Positions 47,648-57,087 of a stretch of 64,000 nt of DNA are shown in pieces (the first letter of the stretch is position 1; the number at the start of each line of letters is the position of its first letter). Below the pieces are notes generated by a model. It searched no databases. It was given only the letters and a program-made list of their open reading frames with translations, and had not been told where the DNA came from. Position numbers and translations under genes: made by a program. The stretch is taken from positions 496,001 through 560,000 of the forward strand of contig JADJOR010000009.1 in the NCBI GenBank assembly GCA_016713665.1, written 5' to 3'. This DNA comes from Deltaproteobacteria bacterium (GTDB taxonomy: Bacteria; Myxococcota_A; UBA9160; UBA4427).

Positions 47648-47999
47648 CCGTCGTCTCGCTGGAGTTCGATGTCGAGCGTCGGGCCACCGGGCTGCGTCTG
47701 CGCCCCCGGGCCCATCAAGGCCGTCCGGACCCGGTCGCGCGGGATCGACGCGACGCGTTCGGCCGTCCGCTCGCCGGCCTCGGCGGGCGGAGCCGGACGA
47801 TAGCGGGATCCGCCGCTTCTCTCTGCATGCAAGCCCTCAAAAATGCAGCCGAATCGGGGTTTCTGGCGGCGCGCGGCGGGGCCTCGGTCGCGACCCCTTC
47901 GGACTTGGAGCCGCGCGCGCTCCAGCGGGTTCCCCGATTGGGCAGATTTCCGACCAGACCGGCCGCGATGGACCGTCGTCGTCGCGGCTCGAGGCCGGG
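47648..47999. promoter_or_regulatory. tpsBA upstream region
   Basis: About 350 bp between the WYL regulator stop and tpsB, on the same strand. It must contain the tpsBA promoter. Open frames here lack conservation. No clear operator or hairpin was recognised. Confidence 0.35.
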
Positions 48000-49043
48000 T
48001 CAATCGCCGTCGGCGTCGCGAGAGACCCTCCCTGACGGCGCGTCGGGCGGGGGATCGGCCGCCGTCCCCACCGAGGCGTAGGCGTCGAGGGCCCGGGTGA
48101 GAGCGGTCGTCACGGCTTCACGCAGGCTCGCGGGCTCGAGCACCCGGGCGCCGTCGCCGAAGGAGAGGATCCAGCCCGTGAGCTCCTGCCCCGCGCCGAC
48201 CTCCATCACGAGCTCGACGCCTCCGTCGATCCGGGGCGACACGGTCTGGCTCGCGTGCCACTCCCGCTCGCGAATCCAGGCGGCCCAGCGTCGATCGAAG
48301 CGGATGCGGACCCGGGTCGCCGGCTCGGCGACGACGCCGAAGCTCGTCGCCGTGTAGGCGTCGAAGTCGAAGTCGGCCCGGGGAACGAAGACGGCGTCGG
48401 TCTCCTCGAGGCCCTGGATCCGGTCGACGGCGAAGGTCCGGATCTCGCCGGAGCGGTGGTCGTGACCGATCACGTAGAGCGCGCCGCCGTGGTACCAGAC
48501 CTTGTAGGGATCGATCCGGCGGACGGACTCCTCGCCGCTGCGCCCGCTGCGGTAGCGCAGCGAGAGCGTACGCCGATCGAGCACCGCCTCGTTGAGCGTC
48601 CGGATCGCGTCGCGGTATTCCGCATAACGTTTGTGCGGGCCCGGCAGCACGCGGAAGGCGCTGCGGAACTGCTCGAGATAGCGCGCGAGGTCGGGGCCGA
48701 GGCCGGCCTTGATCTTCGCCATCGCGGACTCGATCGAGTCGTGGAAGACGGTGCCCTCGAGGCTCTTCAGCAGATCGCTCGAGAAGGCGAGGGCGAGCAG
48801 CTCGTCGGGGGTGAAGGGGACCTGGCCGAGCTGGAAGCGGTCGAGGAAGCGGTAGAAGGCCTTGCCGTCGCGCTTCTCGCTCGTCACCGGGAAGCCCGCG
48901 TACATGAGGGCGTCGAGGTCCCGATAGACGGTTCGCCGGACGCAGCCGAGCTCCTCCGCGAGCTCGTCGAGGCCGACGCCGGCGCGGCTCTTCGCGAGGC
49001 GCTGGATCAGGAGCCACTGGCGCGCGAGCTGATCGCCTCGCAT
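48000..49043 (-). CDS. HTH-WYL transcriptional regulator
   Basis: A 347-residue regulator. The N-terminal DeoR-like helix-turn-helix is LDELAEELGCVRRTVYRDLD, followed by the wing GFPVTSEKRDGKAFYRF. The WYL domain (about 135-235) includes RRIDPYKVWYHGGALYVIGH and TFAVDRIQGLEET, with the C-terminal WCX extension after it. WYL proteins sense ligands such as nucleic acids or nucleotides. The ATG lies 1 bp after the patatin gene's stop, so both are probably one transcript. It could regulate the patatin or the downstream tpsBA; this is inference. Confidence 0.9.
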   Translation of the reverse strand: MRGDQLARQWLLIQRLAKSRAGVGLDELAEELGCVRRTVYRDLDALMYAGFPVTSEKRDGKAFYRFLDRFQLGQVPFTPDELLALAFSSDLLKSLEGTVFHDSIESAMAKIKAGLGPDLARYLEQFRSAFRVLPGPHKRYAEYRDAIRTLNEAVLDRRTLSLRYRSGRSGEESVRRIDPYKVWYHGGALYVIGHDHRSGEIRTFAVDRIQGLEETDAVFVPRADFDFDAYTATSFGVVAEPATRVRIRFDRRWAAWIREREWHASQTVSPRIDGGVELVMEVGAGQELTGWILSFGDGARVLEPASLREAVTTALTRALDAYASVGTAADPPPDAPSGRVSRDADGD

Positions 49044-49044
49044 C

Positions 49045-50307
49045 TCAGTCCGAGAAGAAGGCCGCGAGATCGGATTCGCGCGCCTCGGCGTCCTTGTAGC
49101 CGATCTCGATCAGACGCCGCGTATAGCTCTCGTCGAAGAGCAGGTAGGACATCAGATCGGCTTCGTGGGCCGTCGTGCCTGCGCCCGTCGCCTTGCGCAG
49201 GAGGTCGAGGAACATGCCGAAGTCGAGCTTCGGATCCTCGCGGACGACGTTGGCGGCGAGCCGGCCGAGGTCTTCGGACGGTCGGATCACGAGGTCGTCG
49301 ATGATCTTGAGCGGTGCCGCGCCCTTCGGCGCGAGCTGCTGGTTCAGTCGGTCGAGGAAGTCGGCGCCGTAGACGTCGCTGCCGGCCTGGATGATGCCGT
49401 TCACGAAATGCAACCGCGCGATGTCCGTCTCGATCGGCGAGAGCAGCAGCGCGTTCAGGACCTTGCCGAAGAGGTACATCGGATTGCCGAACTCGGCGGT
49501 CCGCTCCTGCTCGATCGTCTCGGAGACCGAGGGGCCGATGGGATGCGTCAATCCGATGACCAGCACACGATCCGCACCGAGCCGGACGGCCGGCGCCAGC
49601 GGCGTATTGAGGCGCAGGCCGCCGTCGGCGTAGTAGCGCGCGCCGACGCGCACCGAGGGAAAGAGCAGCGGGATCGCCGCGGAGGCCAGCGCGTGGAGGG
49701 GGGAGAGGCGGATGCGCTGCATGCGGACGTTCGCGACCGAGGCCCAGGGCGGGAGCGCCGGGCGATGGGAGTCGCAGAAGACGACGGCGCGGCCGGTCGC
49801 GACCTGGGTCGCGGCGATGCAGACGGTGTCGACCCGGCCGCTCTTCACGTTGCGGCGGATGCCGCGCCACGGGATCGACTGGAGCACCATGCGCTCGAGC
49901 GGCTCGGTATTGAGCAGGCCGTAGAGGCGGTCGGGGCGTTGGCCCTCGCGCAGGAGCTGGGCGACGCGCTTCACGCCGAGCATGCGCTTCGGCAGTCGCA
50001 GGAAGTCGCGGGCGGTGAAGCGGAAGACCTCGTGGACCTTCAGGTTCTGCCAGATCGAGGTCAGGCGCTCGCCGCGCGTCTCGGTCTCGTCGGCGGTCGC
50101 CGCGAGGAAGCAGGCGTGGATCGCGCCGACCGAGGTCCCGCAGATGATGTCGAAGTCGGGCTGAACGCCGGCTCGCTTCGGCAGCTCGTCGAGGATGAAG
50201 CGCAGCGCGCCTGCCTCGTAGGCGCCGCGCGCGCCACCGCCCGAAAGCACGATGGCTCGTCGGTGCGCACCGCGCGCCGGCGGGTGGGTGCTTCGGTCGG
50301 CCGTCAT
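49045..50307 (-). CDS. Patatin-like phospholipase
   Basis: A 420-residue lipid acyl hydrolase with a Ser-Asp dyad. The oxyanion loop is LSGGGARGAYEAGAL, the nucleophile elbow is ICGTSVGAIHA (GxSxG) and the catalytic Asp is in YYADGGLRLNTPLA (DGG). A long C-terminal extension (about 250-420) follows, as in many proteobacterial patatins. There is no signal peptide. The start at 50307 has a G-rich ribosome-binding site (AGGGGGG). It overlaps the same transcript as the WYL regulator. Confidence 0.92.
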   Translation of the reverse strand: MTADRSTHPPARGAHRRAIVLSGGGARGAYEAGALRFILDELPKRAGVQPDFDIICGTSVGAIHACFLAATADETETRGERLTSIWQNLKVHEVFRFTARDFLRLPKRMLGVKRVAQLLREGQRPDRLYGLLNTEPLERMVLQSIPWRGIRRNVKSGRVDTVCIAATQVATGRAVVFCDSHRPALPPWASVANVRMQRIRLSPLHALASAAIPLLFPSVRVGARYYADGGLRLNTPLAPAVRLGADRVLVIGLTHPIGPSVSETIEQERTAEFGNPMYLFGKVLNALLLSPIETDIARLHFVNGIIQAGSDVYGADFLDRLNQQLAPKGAAPLKIIDDLVIRPSEDLGRLAANVVREDPKLDFGMFLDLLRKATGAGTTAHEADLMSYLLFDESYTRRLIEIGYKDAEARESDLAAFFSD

Positions 50308-50353
50308 GTCCCCCCTGCCGCCGGCTCCACGCCGAAGGGAATAGGCGTCGCGC

Positions 50354-50926
50354 CTACTGGTTCACGCGCTCCGAGTACTCGCCCGTGCGCGTGTCGACGC
50401 GAACCATGTCGCCTTCCTTGATGAAGAGCGGGACCTGGACCGTCGCCCCGCACTCGATCGTCGCCGGCTTCGTCGCGCCCGAGCTCGTGTCGCCCTTCAG
50501 GCCGGGGTCGGACTTCACGACCTTCGCGACGATGTAGTTGGGCAGCTCGATGTTGACGGGCTTCCCGTTCCAGAAGAGGACGTCGACCTCCATGTTCTCG
50601 AGCATGAACTGGATCGAGTCGCCGATCACGTCGGGCGGGATCGGGACCTGGTCGTAGGTCTGCTGGTCCATGAAGACGAGGTTCTCGCCCTCCTGATAGA
50701 GGTACTGCATCGACTTTTCCTCGATGTCGGCGAGCTCGATCTTCTCGCCGGATCGGAACGTCCGCTCGATGGTCCGGCCGTTCAGCAGGTTCTTCACTTT
50801 CGTCCGCACGAAGGCGCCGCCCTTGCCGGGCTTCACGTGCTGGAAGTAGACCATCGTGAACGGATTGCCGTCGAGGATGACCTTCAGGCCATTCTTGAAC
50901 TGCGACGTATCGGTCATGGATGCCAT
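50354..50926 (-). CDS. efp: Elongation factor P
   Basis: A 190-residue EF-P that rescues ribosomes stalled at polyproline. The modification loop is HVKPGKGGAFVRTKVKN with a Lys at the tip, so lysine modification (EpmA/B-type or another) rather than Arg rhamnosylation is expected. No epm genes are in view. Domain III ends ECGATVQVPLFIKEGDMVRV then DTRTGEYSERV. The start at 50926 has AGGA about 8 nt upstream. PEP-CTERM and proline-rich secreted proteins nearby would be plausible clients. Confidence 0.96.
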   Translation of the reverse strand: MASMTDTSQFKNGLKVILDGNPFTMVYFQHVKPGKGGAFVRTKVKNLLNGRTIERTFRSGEKIELADIEEKSMQYLYQEGENLVFMDQQTYDQVPIPPDVIGDSIQFMLENMEVDVLFWNGKPVNIELPNYIVAKVVKSDPGLKGDTSSGATKPATIECGATVQVPLFIKEGDMVRVDTRTGEYSERVNQ

Positions 50927-51214
50927 CGGGTCGTCCTGCTCTTCTTTTCTTGCGGTCTTTCGGCTGCTTTTCGGCCGGGCCGCCCCCTGCGCCGCGCGAG
51001 GCGCGAAGCGGGAGCGGGCGGCCTGGAAGGGATCTCGAGCGGTCTGTGCCGCGGCGAGGGCGCGGATCATAGCCCCCTCGCCCTTGCCCGCTAGAAGCGG
51101 GGGGGCGCCCGGTCGATCGGCCGAATGTCGAACGGGATTGAGCGCGGATCGCAAGCCGCGGCCCTCGCGGCGTGTCGCCTCGCCGACTAGGTTCGCGGCC
51201 GAGGGGGCGAAGTC
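50927..51214. promoter_or_regulatory. Divergent promoter region, efp and thiolase-like genes
   Basis: A 288-bp divergent gap holding both promoters. No coding frame, operator or terminator was recognised. Confidence 0.35.
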
Positions 51215-52705
51215 ATGGGCATCGATCCGGAGCGGACCCCGGTCGTCGTCGGGGTGGGGCAGGCGATCGAGCGCGAGGCGGTGGTCGGCGTCCTCGATCT
51301 GGCGGAGCGGGCCGTGCGGGCCGCTGCGCAGGACGCGCCGGGCCTGCTCGAACGCAGCCAGCGACTCTCCTTCGTCGTGCCTTCCTTCTCCCGCGCGAGC
51401 AGGCGGCCGGCGAGCGAGCTCGCGGAGCAAATCGGGCTCGGGGGGATCGCGTGTGAGGTCTCGACCGCCGGGGGCAACAGTCCTCAGTGGCTGATGAACC
51501 GGGCCTGCGCGGAGATCGCGGCGGGCCGGCTCGAGACGACCCTCCTCGTCGGCGCCGAGGCGACGCGGTCGCTGCGACTCGCCGAGCCCGGCGCGGATTT
51601 TCTCCGGGTCGCTGCCGTGGACACGGGCCCCGAAGCGGGGCCCGACGATCCGGTCGTGGGGACCCCCCTTCATGGGCTCCTCGAGCCGCCCGAGATCAAG
51701 GCCCGGCTGATCCGACCCGCCGATCTCTACCCGGTCTTCGAGAGCGCGATGGCGGCCCGGGCCGGCGCTAAGCCGGCCGATTGGCGGCGACATCTGGCCG
51801 GCTTCCTGAGTCGTGGCTCGCAGGTCGCCGCGGGCAATCCCTTCGCCTGGTTTCGTGAGCCGCTATCCCCCGACGCGATCGCGACCCCGGGCCCGGATAA
51901 TCGCCTGACGGCCGAGCCCTATACGAAGCGCATGAACAGCTTCGCTCAGGTCGATCTCGGGAGCGCGCTGCTCGTGACGACCCTGGCCCGGGCCAGCGCG
52001 CTCGGTCTCCGGGATCACTGCGTCTTTCCCTGGGCCGGGGCGACGAACCTCGACGTCGCGCCGGCGCGCAGGCCCGATCTCGCTGCCTCACCGGCGATCC
52101 GCGCCGCGGCACGCGCGACCTTCGAGGCCGCGGGCGTCGGCCTCGACGACGTCGACTATCTCGATCTCTACTCGTGCTTTCCGATCGCCGTCGAAGTCGG
52201 GGCGGCGGAGATCGGCCTCGCCCTCGACGATCGTCGGGGCCTGACACAGACGGGGGGCATGTCGTTCTTCGGCGGCCCGGGCAACAACTACACGAGCCAC
52301 GGCATCGCCGCGGTCGTGCTTCGGCTGCGCGAGCGCGGCCGGCTCGGCTACGTCTCCGGCAACGGCGGCTATCTCTCGAAACACTCGATCGGGCTCTACG
52401 CCGCCGCGCCGCGAGAAGCCGGCTCGGCCTTCGTGCTCGCCGACACGTCGAAGGCCCAGGCGGAGATCGAGGCGGCGGCGCGCCGCGTCACGCTCGAGGC
52501 CGAGGGGCGCGCACGGGTCGACGGCAGCAGCGTCATCTACGGACGGGACGGGTCGGTCGAGGCCGCACCGATCATCGCGACGCTCGAAGACGGGCGGCGG
52601 GTCGTGGCCCGGGCCGAGGACGAGCGGCTCGCCGGGTGTGCGGGGCGTTTCCTCGTGGGCGAGACCGTCGAGATCCGGGGCGCCAGCCCGCCGACCTATC
52701 GCTAG
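51215..52705 (+). CDS. Thiolase-superfamily (SCP2/acetyl-CoA acetyltransferase-like) protein
   Basis: A 496-residue protein with the thiolase double fold: VVVGVGQAIERE at the start, TTLLVGAEATRS, SCFPIAVEVGAAEIGL and GGMSFFGGPGNNYTSHG. It carries an extra C-terminal beta domain of about 100 residues. The nucleophilic Cys position (VNRQCSSG in classic thiolases) reads STAGGNSPQ, so the usual acyl-enzyme Cys is absent. It is therefore probably not a classical thiolase; related proteins take part in acyl-CoA or steroid side-chain reactions. Its 3' end overlaps the PilZ gene by 4 bp, convergently. Confidence 0.78.
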   Translation: MGIDPERTPVVVGVGQAIEREAVVGVLDLAERAVRAAAQDAPGLLERSQRLSFVVPSFSRASRRPASELAEQIGLGGIACEVSTAGGNSPQWLMNRACAEIAAGRLETTLLVGAEATRSLRLAEPGADFLRVAAVDTGPEAGPDDPVVGTPLHGLLEPPEIKARLIRPADLYPVFESAMAARAGAKPADWRRHLAGFLSRGSQVAAGNPFAWFREPLSPDAIATPGPDNRLTAEPYTKRMNSFAQVDLGSALLVTTLARASALGLRDHCVFPWAGATNLDVAPARRPDLAASPAIRAAARATFEAAGVGLDDVDYLDLYSCFPIAVEVGAAEIGLALDDRRGLTQTGGMSFFGGPGNNYTSHGIAAVVLRLRERGRLGYVSGNGGYLSKHSIGLYAAAPREAGSAFVLADTSKAQAEIEAAARRVTLEAEGRARVDGSSVIYGRDGSVEAAPIIATLEDGRRVVARAEDERLAGCAGRFLVGETVEIRGASPPTYR

Positions 52706-53487
52706 GCCGACTCGGCCGGCTCTGCGCCGGGGGCGGTCTTCCCGCCCGCCGGGACATCGACGCCGGTCTTCTCGGGGCCGGGCTTCTCGATGCGCTGTCG
52801 CGCGATGAAGCTCTTGCGGATGCTGTCGATCGCCTCACCGGACTCGGGATCGACCTCGACGAAGGCGACGCCGCCGACGGAGGTCGGCCCGGGATCGCCG
52901 ATCTTCCAGGCGACGCGGCAGTCGAGGATGATCGGCCGGCCCTCGACCTCGAAGGAGACGCTGCCGACGTCGCCGATCTCGCCGAGATCCGCGCCGAGCA
53001 GACAGAGGCCGCCGAGACCGATGTCGCGAATCGTCGCCTCGCTCTTGCGCTCGCCGAATAGCGTGCGCGCGGGGAGCGAGGTCGGGACGCGCAGGTGGTA
53101 GCGGAGCTCGAAGGGATCGCGCTCGAAGAGCACGCTCGAGAGCACGAAGCGGATCGCCGCGTCGGAGGGCGTGTCCCAGAGATGCCAGCGGACTCCGTGG
53201 AAGGCGAGCGCCGCGATGACGCGATTCGCGGGCCGGGCGCCGACCGGCACCAGCCCCGACGGCTTGACGCCGAAGCGTGCCGCCATCGCCGATACGCGCT
53301 CGAGCGGGATCGCCGTCGAGAAGAGCACGGCCGTGATCTTGCCCCCGGCATCGCGGGCCATCAGCTGGGCCTCGGAGAGGTCGTTCGCATAATGGACGCC
53401 GAACTCGCTCCCCATGAGGTCGAGGGCCAGGCGTTGCAGCTCGCCGGCTGGGCTGTCGAGGATGAGGATGCGGCGTTCGATCTCCAC
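52702..53487 (-). CDS. Receiver-like PilZ domain protein
   Basis: A 261-residue protein. Residues 1 to about 110 look like a response-regulator-type domain (ERRILILDSPAGELQRLALD, VLFSTAIP) without the acidic phospho-acceptor pocket. Residues about 135-235 are a PilZ domain with the c-di-GMP signature split as ELRYHLRVP (RxxxR-like) and DIGLGGLCLLG ([DN]xSxxG-like). It probably links c-di-GMP to an envelope or motility target. The start is taken as GTG at 53487; no ribosome-binding site is evident, so it is uncertain. Confidence 0.65.
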   Translation of the reverse strand: MEIERRILILDSPAGELQRLALDLMGSEFGVHYANDLSEAQLMARDAGGKITAVLFSTAIPLERVSAMAARFGVKPSGLVPVGARPANRVIAALAFHGVRWHLWDTPSDAAIRFVLSSVLFERDPFELRYHLRVPTSLPARTLFGERKSEATIRDIGLGGLCLLGADLGEIGDVGSVSFEVEGRPIILDCRVAWKIGDPGPTSVGGVAFVEVDPESGEAIDSIRKSFIARQRIEKPGPEKTGVDVPAGGKTAPGAEPAESA

Positions 53488-53681
53488 GGCGGGTGCATCG
53501 GTTGGGCCGGGGCGGGTCCTGAGAGTGGGGCGGGGCCGGAGGAAGAGGGGGGAGGCGGAATCGGGGGAAGCCCTGAGCAGGTCGCGGCCTTGCGTGCGGT
53601 CAGGGCTCGACGGGCCCGAGCGGCGCTCGCGCGCGAAGAGGATCCACGTCTGGAGCGCAAACGGCTTCCGGCCGCATGCAT

Positions 53682-54299
53682 TCAAGAGAACGCGCGCAGC
53701 CCGCGCTGCACGGCCGGCCGGGCCGACATGCGCTCGACCCATTCCTGCACGGCGGGGTAGTCCGCGAGCGGCACCCCCGCGTATTCGGGGGCACGCATCC
53801 ATCCGACATGCATGATGTCGGCCACCGAGTAGGTGCTTCCGGCCAGCCACGGCGCGGCCCGCAAACGCGACTCCAGGACCGCCGTCAAGCGCCGCGCCTC
53901 GGTCTGGTACCGATCGATCGCGATCGGCACGGCGACGCTCTGGCGCGCGAACCAGCCTGCCTGGCCGAACATCGGCCCCACGCCGCCGACCTGGAAGAAG
54001 GTGTATTCGAGCGCGCGGACACGTTCGACGGGATCCGCAGGCATCAAGCCGGGATGTTTCTCGGCGAGGTACCAGAGGATGGCGCCGGACTCGAACACGC
54101 TCAGCGGCTTCCCGCCCGGCCCATCCGGGTCGACGATGGCCGGGATGCGGCCGTTCGGGTTCAGGCGCAGGAACTCGGGGCGCTTCTGCTCTTGCGCGCC
54201 GAGGTCGACGCGCAGCACGCGGTAGGGCACGCCCAGCTCCTCCAGGGCGATCGGCACCTTCACGCCGTTCGGCGTGTTGGCGGTGTAGACGTCGATCAT
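53682..54299 (-). CDS. Glutathione S-transferase (YfcG/Ure2-like)
   Basis: A 205-residue GST. The thioredoxin-like N-terminal domain has MIDVYTANTPNGVKVPIALE, the cis-Pro loop GRIPAIVDPD and the glutathione gamma-Glu site VFESGAILWYL. The C-terminal helical domain has YSVADIMHVGWM with the N-capping Asp. The sequence resembles the Nu-class YfcG/YghU group, which can act as disulfide reductases. The start at 54299 has AGGGAGA about 6 nt upstream. Confidence 0.92.
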   Translation of the reverse strand: MIDVYTANTPNGVKVPIALEELGVPYRVLRVDLGAQEQKRPEFLRLNPNGRIPAIVDPDGPGGKPLSVFESGAILWYLAEKHPGLMPADPVERVRALEYTFFQVGGVGPMFGQAGWFARQSVAVPIAIDRYQTEARRLTAVLESRLRAAPWLAGSTYSVADIMHVGWMRAPEYAGVPLADYPAVQEWVERMSARPAVQRGLRAFS

Positions 54300-54634
54300 C
54301 TTGCTCTCCCTGGTGTTTCGGATCCGGTGCCCGGCCGGCGCTGCACGGGGTCGTTCGATGCGTTCCGAGCCCGTCCGCAACGTGAAGGGCAGAGGTCGCA
54401 GCGCGCTGCGCGAGCATTCTTCGACGACCGGGTGATGAAAAGGGGCCAGGATCGCCCAGCCCGACCATGATACTCAGCGGCGGCGGGAAACGAGCCCCTT
54501 CGTTTCTCCGGACCCGCGCACCGTTCCGCCCGGCTTGCCTGAGATCCGTTTCTCGCGGGAGCCGGTCAGCCTGCGGAGGATCAGGCCGAAGGCTGCATTC
54601 GCGCGAGCGCGGGCCGAGGCGCTCCCGCCGAGAC
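54300..54634. other. Spacer, nothing recognised
   Basis: About 335 bp between the GST start and the stop of the next minus-strand gene. It must hold the GST promoter. No RNA, repeat or conserved frame was seen. Confidence 0.35.
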
Positions 54635-56110
54635 TCAGCGTCTGCGTCGCCGACCGCGAGACGCGGCGATCGCAGCCACGCATCCGAATAGCGAAGCGGG
54701 CGCGCCCGGCTCGGGCACCGGGAGCGGCACGGTCACGCACTGCGCGTCCTGACAGAAGGCGAGGGTCTCCGGATCGCCGTCGTCGCACGGCGAATCCTCC
54801 GGCAGGGCGAGGCACGAGGTCGGCAGCCCGTCCGGATCGCCGACACACTGCCCGCCGGCGCTGCAGACCGCGGCGGTGGCGGGGTCGTCGTCGTCGCAGG
54901 GCGAGCCGGCGCTCAGTCCGACACACGAGGCAGGCAGGCCCTGCAGCGGATCGGCTCGGGCGATCACGGCCTGGTCGCTCCCGTTCATCCCGAGAAAAGC
55001 GATCTGACCTTCGGCGTTGATGGCCCGCGTTCCGATCTGGACCGGCAGGATGCCATCGTTTTCGCACAGGACGCGATGGATGAAGTCGCCATCGGCCACG
55101 AAGACCCGTCGTGGCTCGAAGTCGCCGTCGCCCGCGACCAGCGCGACTTCGGCATAGGGATTGACCGACGTCGGGATGTCGCTCCCGGGAGAACTTTCGG
55201 CGACGAGCGCATCGTCGTCCGAGTCGACGTAGACGGACGTCGCCAGTCCCGACGCATACAGCCGGACCTCGAAGCCCGTCCCCTCGAAGCGACCGTACGA
55301 AACGAGCTCGAACGCGTTGGAAGCGACCGAGAGGCCGCTGATCGAGCCCGTCGTGGGCGGCACCGAATCGATCGGCAGCGTGCGGTGGTAGAGCTGCTGC
55401 TCGAGCGCTGGAAAGGTCCCGACCGTCTGAAGGAAGGCGAAGGCGCCCGAATCGCTGGCGTCGTACGCATACGCATCGACCGCCCCTTCGCGCACGAGCT
55501 GATCGTCCTGGAACAGCCCGGTTCGCTGCGGCGGGACACCGTTCTCGAAGTACGAGGCCGAGAAGAAAACGTCGCGCGTCCCGGCGAGGGGCGCGCCGAG
55601 GTTGCCGGTGAGCGGGCTCGTCGGATCGGACTCGCGGGTCTCGACGAGCGGAGTCGGGAGGGTGGTATCGATTGCGTAGAAGGGGACGCGGAAGAGGCCC
55701 AGGCCGAAAAAAGTCGGCAGGAACCCCTCGCCTACATACACGATCCGGCCGCTGTGATCGATCGATACGCCCCGGACCGAGAGGAACGGCGCGCCGCCGG
55801 AGATCGATCCGCGGGCGACGCGTCGGGTCTGGGGGACGCCGAAGCTCGTATCGCCCCAGCCGACGCGCACCTCGCTCTCCGGTCCGCCGAGCAGGTCGTT
55901 CGTCGCGAAGGCGACCTGTCCGAAGGCGTTGATCGCGGGCGTGGCGCTGAACGCGAGGGGCGCGATGTCCTGTCCGCGCGAGATCACGGTGCAGTGGTAG
56001 AGGCGATCGACGATCGGATGGGGGGCGGCCGTGCTCGGGGGCGCGCCGACGAGGGTCGCGAGCAGGACCATCGCTGCGGGCAGGGGGAATCGGGCGTCCG
56101 CGCTCGTCAT
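54635..56110 (-). CDS. Secreted PEP-CTERM protein with choice-of-anchor-like repeats
   Basis: A 491-residue exported protein. The signal peptide is LPAAMVLLATLVGAPPSTAA. The body contains repeated units around AINAFGQVAF, SIDHSGRIVYV and AINAEGQIAFLG, a beta-propeller-like pattern common in secreted PEP-CTERM proteins. Near the C-terminus are two Cys/Asp modules, SAGSPCDDDDPATAAVC and PEDSPCDDGDPETLAFC. The tail PVPEPGAPASLFGCVAAIAA then SRGRRRRR is a PEP-CTERM signal. No enzymatic motif is seen. The ribosome-binding site AGGGAAG precedes the ATG at 56110. It follows the 312-residue PEP-CTERM gene by 38 bp and may share its transcript. Confidence 0.8.
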   Translation of the reverse strand: MTSADARFPLPAAMVLLATLVGAPPSTAAPHPIVDRLYHCTVISRGQDIAPLAFSATPAINAFGQVAFATNDLLGGPESEVRVGWGDTSFGVPQTRRVARGSISGGAPFLSVRGVSIDHSGRIVYVGEGFLPTFFGLGLFRVPFYAIDTTLPTPLVETRESDPTSPLTGNLGAPLAGTRDVFFSASYFENGVPPQRTGLFQDDQLVREGAVDAYAYDASDSGAFAFLQTVGTFPALEQQLYHRTLPIDSVPPTTGSISGLSVASNAFELVSYGRFEGTGFEVRLYASGLATSVYVDSDDDALVAESSPGSDIPTSVNPYAEVALVAGDGDFEPRRVFVADGDFIHRVLCENDGILPVQIGTRAINAEGQIAFLGMNGSDQAVIARADPLQGLPASCVGLSAGSPCDDDDPATAAVCSAGGQCVGDPDGLPTSCLALPEDSPCDDGDPETLAFCQDAQCVTVPLPVPEPGAPASLFGCVAAIAASRGRRRRR

Positions 56111-56148
56111 TGCATTCTTCCCTCGTGCTCGCCCGGTGCCCGGGCGCC

Positions 56149-57087
56149 TCAGCGCGTGCCCGAGGGCCGTCGCAGGGCGACGAGCGCGAGGCCGAGGCCG
56201 AGCATCAGGGCCGTGCTCGGCTCGGGGATCACGGCCAGGTTCTGCACGAGGTCGGGCTGGCTGAAGGTCGCCGTCAGGGTCGAGTACGCGTCCGCCGCGC
56301 GGGCATCACCGGCGGCCCAGGCAGAGAGGCGCTGCCAGACGTAGAACTGCTCGCCGGGCACGACCGCGAAGGTCAGGGTCCGCTGCAACGTGATCGTATT
56401 GCCGGAGGTGTGGAGCGTGCGCAGGAGCGTCGTCTGGTCGACGGCCTTCGTGATGGGGAGGGGCGAGCCTTCGAAGCGCAGCGTGTCGAGGGAGGTCTCG
56501 AAGCGATAGTTCGTGTCGGCGAAGACGGCGACGGCGGCGGCGAGCAAGGTCTGGCCCGACGGGTCGCCGGGATTGTTCGCGAGGCTACCCGTCATCCGGA
56601 AGGTGATCGAGAGGTTGGTCGGCACGCTGCCCGTGTACTGGAAGAGGTCCGAGGCGAAGGCCGTCGAGAACGCGGTCGCGTCGGTCACCCCCGCCTGATC
56701 CGAGACGTTGCCCGTCAGGATCGCCCGGGCGCGCAGTGTCGCCGGCGCAGGGACCGCGCCTCCATTGATCGTCGCCGAGGCCTCGGCGAGGGCGCGGTCC
56801 CAGGGGCCGGTCCCGCGCGAGTCGAGCAGCGTCGAATCGTCGATCAGGCTGTGGCTCGTGAGGGCCCCGCCTTCGGGCGCATTCGTGATGGGATTGCGCG
56901 GGCCGTCGTCGACCACGGTGACGTTGTTCTGTCCGAAGTTGCTGAACATGTCCGCGACGCTGACGTTGGTATGCGTCCCCCAGAACGGCGCGGCGGTCGC
57001 GCTCGCGGTACAGACGGAAATGGCCAGGGCGACGAGCAGGGCGACGGAGGCCGGGCGGCGGAGCAGGGTCGGGATCGGGTTCGGCAT
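56149..57087 (-). CDS. PEP-CTERM protein, copy A of an inverted pair
   Basis: A 312-residue exported protein of unknown function. A signal peptide precedes APFWGTHTNVSVADMF. The body (SHSLIDDSTLLDSRGTGPWD, INGGAVPAPATLRARAILTG, TFAVVPGEQFYVWQRLSAWA) is closely similar to the plus-strand gene at 60653, also 312 residues. The tail VIPEPSTALMLGLGLALVAL then RR is a textbook PEP-CTERM signal. The ribosome-binding site GGGAGA lies 7 nt before the start. A perfect palindrome is centred about 135 bp upstream. The preserved secreted form suggests a matrix or surface role; none is established. Confidence 0.85.
   Translation of the reverse strand: MPNPIPTLLRRPASVALLVALAISVCTASATAAPFWGTHTNVSVADMFSNFGQNNVTVVDDGPRNPITNAPEGGALTSHSLIDDSTLLDSRGTGPWDRALAEASATINGGAVPAPATLRARAILTGNVSDQAGVTDATAFSTAFASDLFQYTGSVPTNLSITFRMTGSLANNPGDPSGQTLLAAAVAVFADTNYRFETSLDTLRFEGSPLPITKAVDQTTLLRTLHTSGNTITLQRTLTFAVVPGEQFYVWQRLSAWAAGDARAADAYSTLTATFSQPDLVQNLAVIPEPSTALMLGLGLALVALRRPSGTR

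Noticed and set aside
47644..48003. A 119-codon minus-strand frame whose stop overlaps the tpsB start
   Set aside because: Arg/Pro/Gly-rich composition without a family, signal or ribosome-binding site. More likely a chance open frame in the promoter region.
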